DNA of 64,000 bases from Scortum barcoo (Eukaryota > Chordata > Actinopteri > Centrarchiformes > Terapontidae), in the NCBI GenBank assembly GCA_023238725.1, contig CM041546.1, positions 6,468,483 to 6,532,482 on the forward strand. The letters are read 5' to 3'. Below are positions 35,105 to 48,400 of this stretch, in pieces. Under the pieces are notes generated by a model that was not told the origin of the DNA, did not search any database, and saw only the letters and a program-made list of their open reading frames with translations. The position numbers were made by a program, and so were the translations under genes. Position 1 is the first letter of the stretch; the number at the start of each line of letters is the position of its first letter.

Positions 35105-36848
35105 ATGAACATATCAGAAAACGACACGGCGATGCCTTATGAGTACGACGATGACTATAATTATTCCACCTGTGATCAGTATCCCCCTCAAGAGCAGTCC
35201 AGAAAATCCATGGTCTTGCCAGTTCTGTACTACATGCTGTTTTGCCTGAGCCTGCTGGGTATGTTTTAAAAAAAAAGCCTGACTCTTAAAAAAAACAAAA
35301 ATTTATATCACTCCTTTACATATTGCATATTGCATTATTGCAATGCATTTGCATTTTGGGCATTTAGCACAAATTAGTGCATGGCACAGTTGGATTATGC
35401 TCCATAGATCTGTTCTCCATTTTCCCACCAGAAAAATTATAAGAAACCTAAAATAACGGCTGATAATTCCAATTGATTTCACAGGGAACACCACAGTTCT
35501 CTGGCTTCTCCTCCGGCACATAAAGCTGAAGACGATGACAGACATATGTCTCCTCAACCTGGCCCTGTCTGACCTCATACTGGCTGTATCCCTGCCCCTC
35601 TGGGCCTACAATTCCCAGAACCTGGCATCATGTAAAGTGATTACAGGAGTCTATGAGGTGGGACTTTTTTTCACTTTTACTATTTACACCAAACAATGAT
35701 GAATCCCACAAATTTGGATATTTAAAAATGAAAATGACTCAGATTACTCATTAGCTTAACATTTCCTCCTACATTCATGCTAAGACTTTTTAACTGCTGT
35801 ATTTTGTGAAAGTGTGAAATATCAGGATTGGGCGTGTGCACTGACTCTAACAAAATACTGCCTCTAAAATGTCAGTGTATAAATACAAGGGTTGTGTGTG
35901 TGAGCGTTTGATTTTGAGCGTTTTTTTGATACTCTAATGTAACAGCAACATATGCTGTGTAGCTTTTTTAATGATGGGGGAGATTTTCTTTTGATAACCA
36001 AAGTGAAATCAGATGTTCTCTAGTGATTTGAGAGACAGCTTCGGAGTGAAGAGTCTCCCTGAGGCCCGTTACGCTTGACAAATGTCACATTATATCACAT
36101 CCTGTTCTGATTTTCCTTCTCCTTTTACTCTTCTAAACAGCTGGGTTTCTACAGTGGGACTTTGTTTGTGATCCTGATGAGTGTGGACCGCTACCTGGCC
36201 ATTGTCCACGCTGTTGCAGCCATGCGAGCCCGAACACTTTGCTATGGAATTATAGCCAGCATCACTATCTGGGTTGTATCTATCATCATGGCAATCCCCC
36301 AGGTGATATTTGCCTCCTTGGAGATAGATGTAGACAGCTTCCAGTGCCACCCGCAGTACCCTGAGGACTGGGTGCACTTTTGGAAGATGCTGCGAAACTT
36401 CAGTGAGAACACAGTGGGCCTTTTTGTGGGCCTCCCCATCATGATTTTCTGCTACGTGAAAATCCTCATCGTGCTGTCTAAATCCAGGAACTCCAAAAAG
36501 GACAGAGCTGTGAAGCTGATATTCACCATAGTGTGCGCGTTTGTGGTGTGCTGGGTGCCCTACAACATCATCATTTTCCTGAAGACGCTGCAGCTGTTTG
36601 ACATCCTGAACACCTGCGTACCTTCGAAAGCCATCGACACCGCCATGATCTACGCTGAGATCATTGCGCTGTCTCACTGCTGCGTGAATCCAATCATCTA
36701 TGCATTTGTTGGGGAGAAGTTTAGGAAGTCACTGGGCAACATGCTGACTGGACACCTCTGCTGGAGTCACCGCAGCAGGGTGAACCTCAGCACCACAGAC
36801 AGAGAGACTTCCAACACGCCAGTGAAATCAGATTACAAAGATTGGTAA
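35105..36848 (+). CDS. CC chemokine receptor C (CCR4/CCR8-like), 344 aa, three coding exons
   Basis: Coding exons 35105-35258, 35485-35657 and 36141-36848 join in phase to 344 codons; an acceptor CAG sits one base before the ATG, so a 5' UTR exon lies upstream. Features: acidic N terminus with YEYDDDYNYSTC, TM1 ending LLGNTTVLWLLLRH, TM2 LALSDLILAVSLPLW, TM3 LMSVDRYLAIVHAV, loop 2 Cys in FQCHPQ, loop 3 Cys in LNTCVPS, TM7 HCCVNPIIYAFVGEKFRK. The second intron falls just before TM3's LGFYSG, a position not split in A, B or D. Loop 1 (YNSQNLAS before Cys) is five residues shorter than in D and lacks the WxFG motif. AATAAA signals at 37154 and 37163 follow. Closest in my judgement to CCR4/CCR8-type receptors; the exact name is uncertain. 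Confidence 0.93.
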
Positions 36849-36924
36849 TCACACTGTGCTTCTGTGTGGTGCTTGTGGGCACAAGTTGTTATTAAGTTTT
36901 AGTTTTCAGATTGAAGGTGGTAAA

Positions 36925-36999
36925 GTGTGTAAGTGTGTGTGCATGTGTGTGTGCATGTGTGTGTGTGTGTGCGTGTGTACGTGCGTGTGTGTGTGGTGT
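36925..36999. repeat. Impure (TG)n microsatellite in receptor C 3' UTR
   Basis: TG-rich run with CA, GC and AC interruptions, 80 bp after the receptor C stop codon and before its polyadenylation signals. Confidence 0.9.
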
Positions 37000-37153
37000 A
37001 GAGCAGGGTTGGTGCTTCTAAGTGTTGTAATATGTTGCTCAGATTAAGATAACGCTGTATTTTCAAAATGTATAGAATTTTAGGGTGCATTTACTGAAAT
37101 CATGTAATTCAAACAAATATGTAACTTGTAAAACTTTTGTTTTTGTAAAGTAC

Positions 37154-37168
37154 AATAAAGAAAATAAA
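37154..37168 (+). terminator. Twin polyadenylation signals, receptor C
   Basis: AATAAA at 37154-37159 and again at 37163-37168, about 310 bp after the stop codon. Confidence 0.7.
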
Positions 37169-37266
37169 ACCTGATTGCTCATTGCTCATTTTTCTTTATA
37201 GTGAGTGAATTAAAAAAATACTTCACTGGTCTATGAATTTAAACCTTTGCTTTGATGTTTGTGTTT

Positions 37267-37270
<4 letters not shown>

Positions 37271-37298
<28 letters not shown>
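37271..37298. repeat. (GT)n microsatellite
   Basis: Fourteen GT copies downstream of receptor C. Confidence 0.95.
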
Positions 37299-37299
<1 letters not shown>

Positions 37300-37302
<3 letters not shown>

Positions 37303-39330
37303 ATACGTGTGTAAAATGTCACAGGCATCAGACATGACATCTTACCACTCTGGTGCACCATTATGCGTGAGCTTGAGGTTATGAAACCACTTCAGGCCGC
37401 CCCGTCAGTTTGTAATTGTGATTTTTACAAGAAATGTGCAGAGTAAAATCCCTGTCAACAACCTACGTGACTAATGGGACTGTTCATGGTCATCAGCAAC
37501 TACAATTCAGTTACTTACTGATTGAAAATGATGCAATAAAAATGTTGAGATCTGTGAAATGCAAAGGCCCCAATCTCAATTTAAGATTTAGATATTAGTC
37601 AGAACTTTTCCCTAAGCAGAGAAAGTAATTAGCTTCTTATTCGATTTGCTGTTTTGAAACACATGTCAGACTAAACTGCACCAATGGCTGTGTCACTAGT
37701 ATCACTTCCTCTGTGCATCGAAGCTCACGCCTGCATACAGAGATCTGCAAGCCGCCTCCAGCTGTTTGTGCCTGCTGGTCTGGTCTAAGTGACTCTTTGT
37801 CTTTTAATGCTTGCATATGTGGACTTGTGGTTCTTTGTATCCGCAGACTCAGTTTTACATGAACGTTTCGAAAGCATTTTCAGGAAGCTACAAAACCATA
37901 TATCCTTTACATGCAAAGCCACAAGCCCACCTAAAGTTTGGTTAGGCGGTGGGTGTTGTTTTAAAGGTTTGCACACTTCTCACACCTTCTCTTTCTTAGT
38001 GTAGTGTGTAATGAACCATTATTCATTTCCCTGTGTGTAACGCCTAATCTGATTAGAGGCAGATCTGATCATTTTACTGACCGACCATCCACATTGGCCT
38101 CTTGTAATCCAGAATGACAACCATCAATTATCTTGTTGACAGCACTGACAGGTACAGTTTTTTTTGTTTTTTTTTTCACTTTTACAACACGTGCATTAAT
38201 GTGACCTTTCTAACAGCTAACTAACTTTTCTGAAGCCTGTAACGCTGCAAACTTTTTCATACTACTGTCTTTATCAGAGTCAAAATAGGCATAACGCAGA
38301 TAGATACAGGGTACAATCACCTTAATTAGGTGTACAATTGTTATTGAATAATGAGCTGAACAAGTTCTGAAATCCTTTAATTAACTCTAACCCTAACTGA
38401 GTAATTCTAAAAAATTATTATATGTATATATATTATAGTTATTATAAGTGGCTTACTGGTGGGTATATGGTTAAATACGCAATACAACATAAGTTTAAAA
38501 AGTCAGTTGAGTGCTATACAATCTACAATTTATCCTGCTAATGACTTTTAAAAAAGGTGAGTGAAAGTGATGACTATAACTGTTGTTGCATTTTTAAAAG
38601 AAGTCTATAAGAGAAAAGAAAAATGACTTACTTTCAGTCACATTTCCTCTATCTGGATCTTTTCACACATTTGGATTCATTTCATTTGCCCTTGTCTTGC
38701 TTGGTTAGTGGGAAATAAAATGTATTCTCGCCCCTCTGCGGTACAAAGATTCGTTTAAACCACTTTGCACAAAGGCGCGTGGATGATACTGTGGTCATCA
38801 GTCAGCGCTACACCCGTCAGCTTGAGCTTTCTTTCACAATGGAACAAAAATAGTACTGAGATAACCATTTATTGTAATCAAATGTCATTTATTTCCATAG
38901 CTTATTAGAGAGACATTTGTCCAGAATAACCTTCCACTTGAGTGACATTTAGCAGGCAGTAACAACAACACTGCCAATTAACCAGCATGTACTGTGCGCA
39001 AAGGTCTTTAAACACCAAATATGCAAATATGAAGAAGCTGTGAAGAACTGCAATTTTCTCATAATATGCTTGATCACTGTGAAACTTTAAAACACGGCAC
39101 ATGGCACTGCTGTGGTACGTCATCTGGAGCCGCTATTTATGAGATATTCTTAAAAATCAATGCATCGGCTATAGAAATATGCACTTCATCCACTTTGTGC
39201 ACTGAATTTGTGCAATTTTGGACAATAAATACATATTTTGTGCCATTAAGAAGGAGAAAACCTCATTTATTATCATGGCATGAAAAAGACCATAGGAAAC
39301 ATTTCAATTTGTTGGAAAAAATGTAAGACT
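37300..39330. other. Intergenic, no gene recognised
   Basis: Spacer between receptors C and D. It contains only short unsupported frames and AT-rich sequence. Confidence 0.55.
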
Positions 39331-39462
39331 GGACAGGATCAAGGCCTGCGCAGTTTGTTTGTTTTTTCAGTTTCAGGAAGTGGGATGTGTTTTCTGTTTT
39401 CCAGGCAGGCTACAGCCATCTCTGCATTCACTGCTTTCAGTGGCTTCAGTGAGAATCAAACC

Positions 39463-41716
39463 ATGGAAGACGCCCTGGGGTAAGATTAAACCTACAGATG
39501 ACACACCAAATCTGTATAGTTTCTGTGTTGTAATAAAGTCTGTCTCTGTCAATCTGTGCCTCCCACGTCTCTGTCTGTCTGTCTGTCTGTCTGTCGACTG
39601 TCTGCGTGTTTTGGAGCGACTCAGGTGACCCGGAGAAAAATATACAACAATATTACAATAAAAGCCGGGATAAACAGGTAACATTACGCAAGCACACTGT
39701 ATACGAGAATAACTTGAAAAATAGAAATAAATAAATAAATGCGTTGAATCAAAACTACATTTTTAAGATCTTTCCGACAGGCGGAAGTAAAAGTACAAAT
39801 ATCAAAATAAAAGCCAAGACATGTAACATCGTGCATGCAGTGGCTTGATAGATAGATAGACAGACATTTTAGGATTAGTCAACAACTAACTAACATCTAT
39901 CTATCTATTAATTTATATATCTTTTAACATTATCCTGAATTTTATTTCAATATTTACTCTTACTTCCGGGTCACCTGTCTACCTGTCTGCATCCTTTAAT
40001 TCAGAGAGAAAAAAATAATTAAAAGAATTGGCAAAATGTCCACATCAGCTCTGTTTTTTCTGATTTTGGTTTTGAACAACAACAAAAAAAACCCAACTTG
40101 AACAATGATGTAATTTCTGTTTTATCGATTTTGGTTTAAAACAAAACAAAAACAATACAAACCCACAAAGCAAAGTTGGTTTAGCTCAATCACAATTGGC
40201 CCACTTGTGGCATGGACAGATCTGGGCCACATATATTAAACCGCAATCGGGCCACATATGACATGTCATCATATAAACAGTGTCATCATTGCCAGACCTG
40301 GCCCACATGTGGTTGACATACCACTTGCCATGCCAGCAGTCGGCCAGCAGTGCCGGTGTGACGCCATGCCACCTCTCTGCTACCTGGGAAACTGAATGAA
40401 CATAAATGGACCATTCCTGAACTGGGCTGCTTTATTCGTTTTGCTTCTTTGACAGTGCAGCTTTTCTTATTGATTTTTTTTTTTGAATGCATTTCCCACA
40501 TCTACAGCGCATGCTTTCTTTTTTAAACATCTATGCAAGATTGTTGCAGAGCTAATAAACTGACCTGAAATAACTGAAACTTTCTGATCATTAATTTTTC
40601 TTTGCTGACTTTGCTCCTCTGCTGTTCCCCAGCTCAACTACAGAATCCTTCACCGCTGAAGTTGAAAACTTCACAGAATACTATGATTACCTGAACTACT
40701 CTGACGATGGCTTCGGGAGGTGTGTGTACGAGGGTCATGGAGCCAGTTTTCTCCCAGCCATCTACTCCGTTTTCTTCCTCCTGGGCCTTCTGGGTAACTC
40801 TCTGGTTATCTGGGTTGTTGCTTGCGGGGTACGACTTCGCAGCATGACCGACGTGTGCCTCCTCAACCTGGCTATCGCCGACCTTCTCTTGGTGTGTTCC
40901 CTTCCCTTCCTCGCCCACCAAGCCCAGGACCAGTGGCTGTTTGGCGATGCCATGTGCAAAATCGTCCTGGGTGTTTATCAAATTGCTTTTTACTGTGGGA
41001 TCTTCTTCATAAGTCTCATGAGCGTGGACCGGTACTTGGCAATAGTGCACGCCGTTTACGCTGTCAAGGCACGGACGAGGTCCTTCGGGATGATCGCAGC
41101 TGCTGTTACGTGGGTGGCTGGATTTTTTGCCGCTTTCCCCGATCTGATCTTCCTCAAACAGCAGCCTAGCGGTAATAAGACGTACTGCTTTCCAGAGTTT
41201 CCCCCAGATGATAGCGGCTCCAGAAACCCTCACTTCTGGAGGATCTTCAGCCTTTTTAAAATGAACATTCTGGGTCTGTTTGTCCCGGTCATCATCATGA
41301 GTTTCTGCTACTCACAGATCATCTGGAGGCTGCTCTACAGCCGATCGTCCAGGAAACAGGCCATCCGCTTGGTTCTCACGGTGGTGGCTGTTTTCTTCTG
41401 CTGCTGGGTGCCCTACAACGTCTCATCACTCTTCAAAGCTCTGGAGCTGTTGGGCCATTATACAGAGTGCGAAAGCAGCAAAGCCATCAGACTGGCTTTG
41501 CAAATCACTGAGGCCATTGCCTACTCCCACAGCTGCCTCAACCCCATCCTGTATGTGTTTGTTGGGGAAAAGTTCAGGAGGAACTTGCTCAGGATGATAA
41601 ACCGGACTCCCTGCACACTGTGCCAAGCCATCAAGGTCCTCATACCTCAGGACAGAATCAACTGGTCCGTCTACTCGCAGACCACCAGCCTGGAAGAGAG
41701 GAGCACAGCTATGTAG
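39463..41716 (+). CDS. CC chemokine receptor D (CCR4/CCR8-like), 366 aa, two exons
   Basis: Exon 1 (39463-39479) gives MEDAL plus GG, then a GTAAGA donor; exon 2 (40633-41716) starts C TCA ACT and joins as G-S-T-T-E-S-F, giving 366 codons. The N terminus is acidic and Tyr-rich (EYYDYLNYSDDGFGRC) with NFT and NYS glycosylation sites. TM1 LLGNSLVIWVV, TM2 LAIADLLLVCSLPF, loop 1 DQWLFGDAMC (intact WxFG), TM3 LMSVDRYLAIVHAVYAVKAR, loop 2 KTYCFPE, TM6 CCWVPYNVSSLF, loop 3 YTECESS, TM7 HSCLNPILYVFVGEKFRR. All hallmarks of a working receptor are present. Similarity is spread between CCR4 and CCR8; I leave the symbol blank. An ETS-like TTCAGGAAGTGGG lies 90 bp upstream of the start. Confidence 0.94.
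39571..39595. repeat. (CTGT)n microsatellite
   Basis: Six CTGT copies in intron 1 of receptor D. Confidence 0.93.
40185..40395. repeat. Interspersed repeat with internal GGCCCACATGTGG-type motifs
   Basis: Contains repeated, partly palindromic blocks (TGGCCCACTTGTGGCATG, GGGCCACATATGACATG, TGGCCCACATGTGG, GCCATGCCAGCAGTCGGCC), far more GC-rich than the surrounding receptor D intron. The style matches short repeats dispersed in fish genomes, but I cannot name the family. No coding capacity. Confidence 0.5.
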
Positions 41717-44150
41717 AGTGGTGGTATGGAGGGTTGTGTGGTTTTCTCAAGTAAGACAGAGGTTGTTCTGGGTAATTCTTATTCACGCTGTTTTAGGACA
41801 TTTGCCGGTGATGCATCTTTAAGAATGGAAATGTGACTGTGTTGTGCCTGATTTTAATGTTTTGTAATGTGGTTATAGAGTAAGCAAGCAAACACAGTGT
41901 ACATTATAATTTTTTATTTTACATTTACATATATGTTTTATACTTTTATACTTTTTGAAGTTTTAAAGACAACATAAGAATGACTTATGGCATTTTACTC
42001 TAAATGTAGTTTTGGATACTTACTGGATGCTGGATACTCAAGACTTTTTTGTATTTAGACTGACCAGCAATTTTAAGTCAGAATTTTTTTTTTTTTTAAC
42101 ACACGCAACCGGCCGCAGCTGAAACTGTGTCAACAGCTGTCAGCAACGTCAGAGTTCAAAGCCTCAGTAAACTCATTTAACCATCAGCTGCAAAAAGTAA
42201 CCCATATAACCTACTGCAGCGAGCCAGAGCAGGCCTAACTTAGAAACTGACCATTCCTTTGCATTCAATCAAGACATCATGAATAGTAAAACAGATATTA
42301 ATTTATATATGTTTTTTCTTCTTTTTTTTTTTTGCTCATGCACACCACAGTTGCATACATTTTGGGTGTACCAAACTGCAGCACAGCAAGAGGTTCCTGG
42401 TGCAGATGGCAACCTGAGCAATGCGAGTTTCATAGCATCTGTAGCAGCAGGGTTGCAGCTCACCTCAAAGAAAACCACAGCTTGAAAGGGGGAAGTATTT
42501 ACTGTCAGTTTAACCTTTGCAGTATCTGTGCAAAGATGAGCATTCGACTATCAAACATATTTCTTCAATATTGCTACGGATATTAATCAGCATTTCACAA
42601 AAAAAGGTCACATCTTCAGCTTCGAATAAGTTTCAAAAGAGTATTGTGACGCAGGAATTGTATTGCTCTGCTCTATTTAAGAAATCCTCTTACCAAATCA
42701 TTAGACTCTCTGTCCTATTGTGCAATGTACAATCAGTATTATTCATTTCCAATGCACATCCTCATAACAATGGAAACGCTGTGAACATGCACAAAGTTTC
42801 CCTCCTGAGATACAATATGTTCCACTGGGATTTGTTGTTTCTTAAAAATAGTTTCATTATTACTGTGCTGTTGATCATTTTTATGAAGTTAGAAAATCTT
42901 TTTTGTTATTACTGAACCCTGAACATCTACATCTGAACATCTGAAGGAACAGAATTTCCACCACACAGGGGCTCTTGTTGTTGAAGTACTGTAGATTTCC
43001 TACTGCAATCTGTTGGATTTTTTTATAATGTCAATTTTTACAGCAATTTTGTGTTGCATTTTTGTAAAGGTGGGATGAAAGACAGAGAAATCCTGATGTT
43101 AAGTTTCTAGTGGATCTATAAACAATAAATCCTACACTTCCAAAAATGCAACTAGATAGTATTTGACCATAGACCCTGCCCTGTAAATGCTCGTGTCTTA
43201 TGAACTCCATGTTCGTAGTACAGACTTCCTGTTGTATCTGTGCAGTCTTAAAACCCAAGGTGAGATACCCTGATGACATCACTGACATCACGTTGGTTGA
43301 GTGGTTATAGAGCAACATCCCCCGTCAGTTTCAAGTTGGCGACCTTTCTTTGCATGTCATCCCCCTCTGTCTGCGTGTCCTTGCTGTAGCATTATTATCA
43401 GCTGCTGTAGCATCAAGTGCAAAATACCAACAAAATATTCCTTAATTTAAATATGTGATGCAGCTGTATCAAAGGAGGTTAAAAAGTGCAGTCAGTAAAG
43501 CAACATTTTCATTTGCTATATTACATCATAAGAAGTTTCCAGTATTATTATCAGTGTTATTGTGTCATCTTTACTGCTTCATCATTCTTATAATAAGTCT
43601 GTTTTATTATATTCTGCAGATAAGCACAATATTGAGAGCATTTTGCTGTTGTTAATGCTGTTTTTGTCATAGTAAGCATGCTGTTATATGCAACCAGTTT
43701 ATGTCAAAAAAGAACATATTTTTGTACTGTTGATGCAATATTAAATTTTTATATATCATATAAAGCTATTTCCCTTTTTTAAATAAATTTTTTAAATTAA
43801 AATACTGCAAATATTTGATCTTTTTTTTCTCATACACTCATATGATCTGACTGTATTTATACTTTTCTTATCTGGTACTTAGTAAGAGGGGCACTTATTT
43901 TTCTGTACCCAGATCTGTGCACCTCATTCATAGGAATGTGCTTGTCAGTGCCAGTAGTTAATGATGAGGTAAGATGCTCTTAAGTACTCTTAAGTTTAAA
44001 AGTATTTGAAATGTGAGAGAGCTGCTTCATTACTTACAACAGTGGCCTTGCATTATATTAGATATAAAACAGTTGGGAGTGAACAGGGACATGAAAGCTG
44101 CAGGTCCCTGAAGAAGCCTCTCAGTGTAAGACAAAAAACAAACAAAAAAA
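41717..44150. other. Receptor D 3' flank and intergenic DNA
   Basis: Presumed 3' UTR of receptor D followed by AT-rich spacer. No canonical AATAAA was seen within the first kilobase, so the transcript end is undefined. No gene recognised. Confidence 0.5.
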
Positions 44151-44154
44151 AAGT

Positions 44155-45400
44155 TAGATAAGATAGATAAGATAAGATAAGATAAGATCCTTTATTGATC
44201 CCCACGGTGGGGAAATTTCACTGTTACTAGCAGCTCAAACACAAGGTAAAACGAGACATTAAATAACAGACAAAATAGCACACAAAGACACGAAAAAACA
44301 GTATGTACAATAAATAGTAAATAATAATAAGTAACAGAAAAAGAAAGAAACAGTATTTATATACACAGCCTCACCCAGTTAGATGTGCAGTGGTGAGGTG
44401 TTATTGCACAGGTGAATATGGATATATAGCAGATATGAATTGAACTGTATAAGTAAATGAGTGGAATGAAAAAAAGACCATAAAGTGCATGGCTAGGACA
44501 TCAGTAAACATCAGTAAACATCAGTGCAATGATGAAACATCAGTAAACATCAGTCCAACTGTGATATGAAAATGTTTGTTGCAATAACAGAATTACAGTG
44601 CTGCATCAAACAGTCTGACAGTGTTTGGGATGAAGGACCTGCAGAAGCGCTCCTTCCTACACCTTGGGTGTCTGAGTCTGTTACTGAAGGAGCTGCTTAA
44701 GGAAGGCCTCCCACAGTCTGATGCAGAGGGGGGAGGTGTTGTCCATGATGGTGGACAGTTTGGCCAGAGCCCTCCTCTCCCCGCATCACCTCTCGATGGA
44801 GTCCAGGGGGCAGCCACAGACTGAGCTGGCTCTTTTAATCAGTCTGTTGAGCCTCTTCTTATCCCGCTCAGAACACCCCCTCCCCAGCAGACCACTGCAT
44901 AGGAGACCACAGACGCCACCACAGTCTCATAAAAAGTCCTCAGCAGTGGCCTGCACACACCAAAAGATCCCAGCCTCCTCAGCATGTAAAGGCGACTCTG
45001 ACCCCTCTTATAGAGTGAGTCAGTGTTGTCAGTCCAGTCCAGTTTGTTATTTAAGTGGACACCTCAGGTACTTGTACGTCCTCACTCTCTCAATGTCAAG
45101 TCCCTGGATGTTCACCTGGTGCAATGTTGGATGAGGGTTTCCTGCTGAAATCGATCACCATCATTTGTCTTGCTGGCATTGACTTGAAGGTGATTCAGCT
45201 CACACCAGTCGACGTCCAGTCCATGATGACCTTCCTGTACTCACAGTCGTTCCCCTTCTGACACACATCCCACAATGGCAGTGTCGTTGGAGAACTTCTG
45301 GAGGTGGCAACTGTCCGTGGAGTATGTGAAGTCCGATGTGTACAGGGTGAAGAGGAAAGGTGAGAGGACTGTTCCCTGGGGGGGCGCCAGAAACAGAAAC
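44155..45400 (-). mobile_element. 5'-truncated non-LTR retrotransposon with (TTATC)n tail
   Basis: On the minus strand translation runs from PPQGTVLSPFLFTLYTSDF (reverse transcriptase) through CHLQKFSNDTAIVGCVSEG, where FSDD is mutated to FSND, then CEYRKVIMDW, YKYLGVHLNNKLDWTDNT, SLYKRGQSRLYMLRRLG and VVCYAVVCWGGGC, to a C terminus resembling LINE ORF2 ends. The 3' end is AAATTTCCCCACCG...GGATCTTATCTTATC, next to 44157. Frames shift several times, so it is dead. Everything 5' of the PQG box is missing, as usual for aborted target-primed insertion. The clade is not certain. Confidence 0.82.
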
Positions 45401-48400
45401 ACATGTGGAACCAACAATACTGTAATATTGTGCAAGAATATTTCTTGTAATAATAACAGTATTCCAATTTCATGAAACACACACATTTTTCAAAGATGAT
45501 GTGTGAATCTTTTAAGAGGCAAACATTTCCTTTGAGAACTAAGTGCCTCTTTCACAAGGATAGCTTTGGCATAGTGACACATCTTATTTCATTTTTTCTC
45601 ACAGACATTTGGTGACATCCCTCGATTAAAACTGCACAAAAGAGATCAGATTTACACCTAAATGTACCCTGTAACCAACTCAAAAAATTATAAACAGCAA
45701 CACAGGAATTTGATGCTTGTAATAAGTAACTACTGTGGTTTGCAGTCCCGTTTAATCACTTAACCACTTTAACCAGACTTTCCACAGAGGTCTGCCTGTC
45801 ATTTATTAGACTCGTCGAACCCACACATACACTTCTTTCTCTTGGAATAAAGACAGTGAAACGCCCTGACAACAAATCAAAAGAGTGTGGAAACCCTGAA
45901 GCAGCTGGACTGAGTGACTTCATTTCCTCTTCCTCGTTTCCTCCCAGAACAGAGCTTTGCTGAAAGTCCTGGATCCCTGCGTTTCTCTGACACAAACGTC
46001 CGAAATCTCACTTGCTGAAATGTCACGAGACATCAGGCGCTGTTTCCAGTCATGGCATTCAAATCAATACAGTAAGTCATATAGTTCCCTACAATATCAT
46101 CAATATATCTGAGTCACACTATGACTAGTCTCACAACAGCACTGCTTCCAAAACACCCATCAGAGTAAACCAAATGATAATTCTGTGGAAAAACCTACTT
46201 GCACCACTGAAAAAGAAACTACAAATCAAAGTACATTTAATTTGTTATCTGGCTGGAGGAAGAGGTTATAAACTGACAGAATATTTATCTACTTTCAAAG
46301 AAAAAAAAAGCAGAGACAGATCCTGAACCAGATACAGGCTCAGTCACAACAAACTGGCAACCCGAATAAAGGAAGCCACAGAAAAGTCATGGCAACCAAA
46401 GGAAAACAGAAGACGTGGTTAGCGATTGACGAGCGAGGCAGAGACAGAGACGCACTTCCTCCTTCGACGTAAAACCTTCAATGAAACGAGGAACACTCAC
46501 TTTAGCAAGTTCCGTTCAGCATTCACTTTCTTTGTGTTCACACCTTCACCCTAACGCTACCTCAAAGAGCTCAGTGGTCTCTCAAAATGAAAAATACTCA
46601 CAGGAGGAGAGGATGGGGCAAATCTCGACCAGTAAATATCAACATGCAACACCAGGATTCATTTTAATGTGTCTCTTAGACCCCTTCACGCTTCCTTAAA
46701 CATGAACCATTTATCAGCACACACACACTCACACAAATACAATGCAAATTTACAGTATATGCAGATTGTAATAAACATATAATGAATTTAATGTATTGTA
46801 TTTTTGTATTTTGGTGTCTTGATTTGTTCAGTTTTCTCATCCTCGTTCTTAGCAGGTATGTTTATTTCTGTGTATGAACACTGAGACCGGTGAAAGTCAA
46901 ATTCCTTGCATGCATACACATACTTATCAGTAATGTATGGATAACATGATGTAAGTCATGCATAAACTACTGAGTCTTAGTTGGTTGAATAACTGTTGGT
47001 GCAGGGACAGAGCCATAAAGAGTGTAAATGTACAGGATCTGAAATCTGAAAACTGTTCATTATTTTAAGAGGTGAAAAAACGTAACGAGAAATGAGCTAT
47101 ATTAATATATTTTTGTGTATCCATCTATCACTACAAGATAAAACTTTACTTCAAATCCCTTTAGCATTCATGAGCAGTACATAAACATTGTACTGCTACA
47201 TTACAGGGTGTTATGACCCATTTATTAAATGTTTGCACAGTGATTACAAATGATAAACAGGGGAACTTGACTGCCACGACCGCGTGGGTCGTGCCAGACA
47301 TATATAAATAGATTATTTTCATGTGTTATGGCTCTTTGACTGCGGCTGATTTCTGATTTCTCCACAGGTGCAGGTAAAAAAGAACTTGAATGTTTTGGGT
47401 GTTTTGCCTGCTTAGACAATAATAAAGTAAATTACAAGCGTGGATGGCATTTTGCAGATCTGCAAATGGACACAGTGACCTGACCTCCTACTGTAGATAA
47501 GAAGATTTTTACAACAATAATAAATGTATTTATAATCATTATATATGTACAGACTGCAATTTCTCAGTCCTGACAAAAATACAAAAACTGAGAGATCCCA
47601 GAAAAGTAAGAGGACTGCACAAGTGTTGAAAGTGTTTTTCTTTTTCTGATCATGTAACTCTGAAAGTTAGTTGAGCTGCCTCTTGTTGGAGAGTTATGAC
47701 AATCGTTGGTTTAAGTACAAAGAACCGCATGCTCTGCAGTTAGTAAGAGAATAGAAAGTCAGGGAGTTCGTTTGAATAACTCTTCTTTCCACCCTAAGAA
47801 AACTACCAAAACTTGTGAAACTCTCCAAAGAGGTGGCGGGACTTACCCTGACTCTGTCTGGGGCCAAGCGAATGTTTCAGCTTAAGTTCAAGCTTTCAAA
47901 CAGTTTCAGCCATCCTCAAACCATTAAATACATCAGCTCTTTAGTGCCATCTAGTGCAGCAGCACCGGGTTGCACTGAGGACGTTATGAATTGATCAATT
48001 TTCAGTCTGCGTGTGTTGAGGCCACGATCACGTCATTTTCTCCACAGCGAGGGTGACTTTCTAGGTATTTTTCAAAGAGAACTGAGAAATCCTTTGGAGG
48101 ACGGAGGAGGGCCTAGACGTCTCGATATCTTGGTCATTCAACTATCAGGGTTTCACTTGTTAAAACCACGAAAAGACGACTCAGACAGGGATTTCTGTGT
48201 ATGAGTGAATGCTGAATTCAGTGGGTGAAGGAGACAGAATGCCCAGAAATTGCAGTATGTGAGCTGTCACAAGAGGGGAAATATTGTCTGGATGCTAAGA
48301 AACACACGTGGTCAAAGAAATCGTATACTGGATCGAAATGCCATGCAGCGTTTGTGAGCGCGTCAACAATCAAAGACCATGGCATGAGACACAAATATAA

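Noticed and set aside
44593..45134. Plus-strand frames of 67-137 aa
   Set aside because: They are antisense to the retrotransposon reverse-transcriptase remnant on the minus strand.
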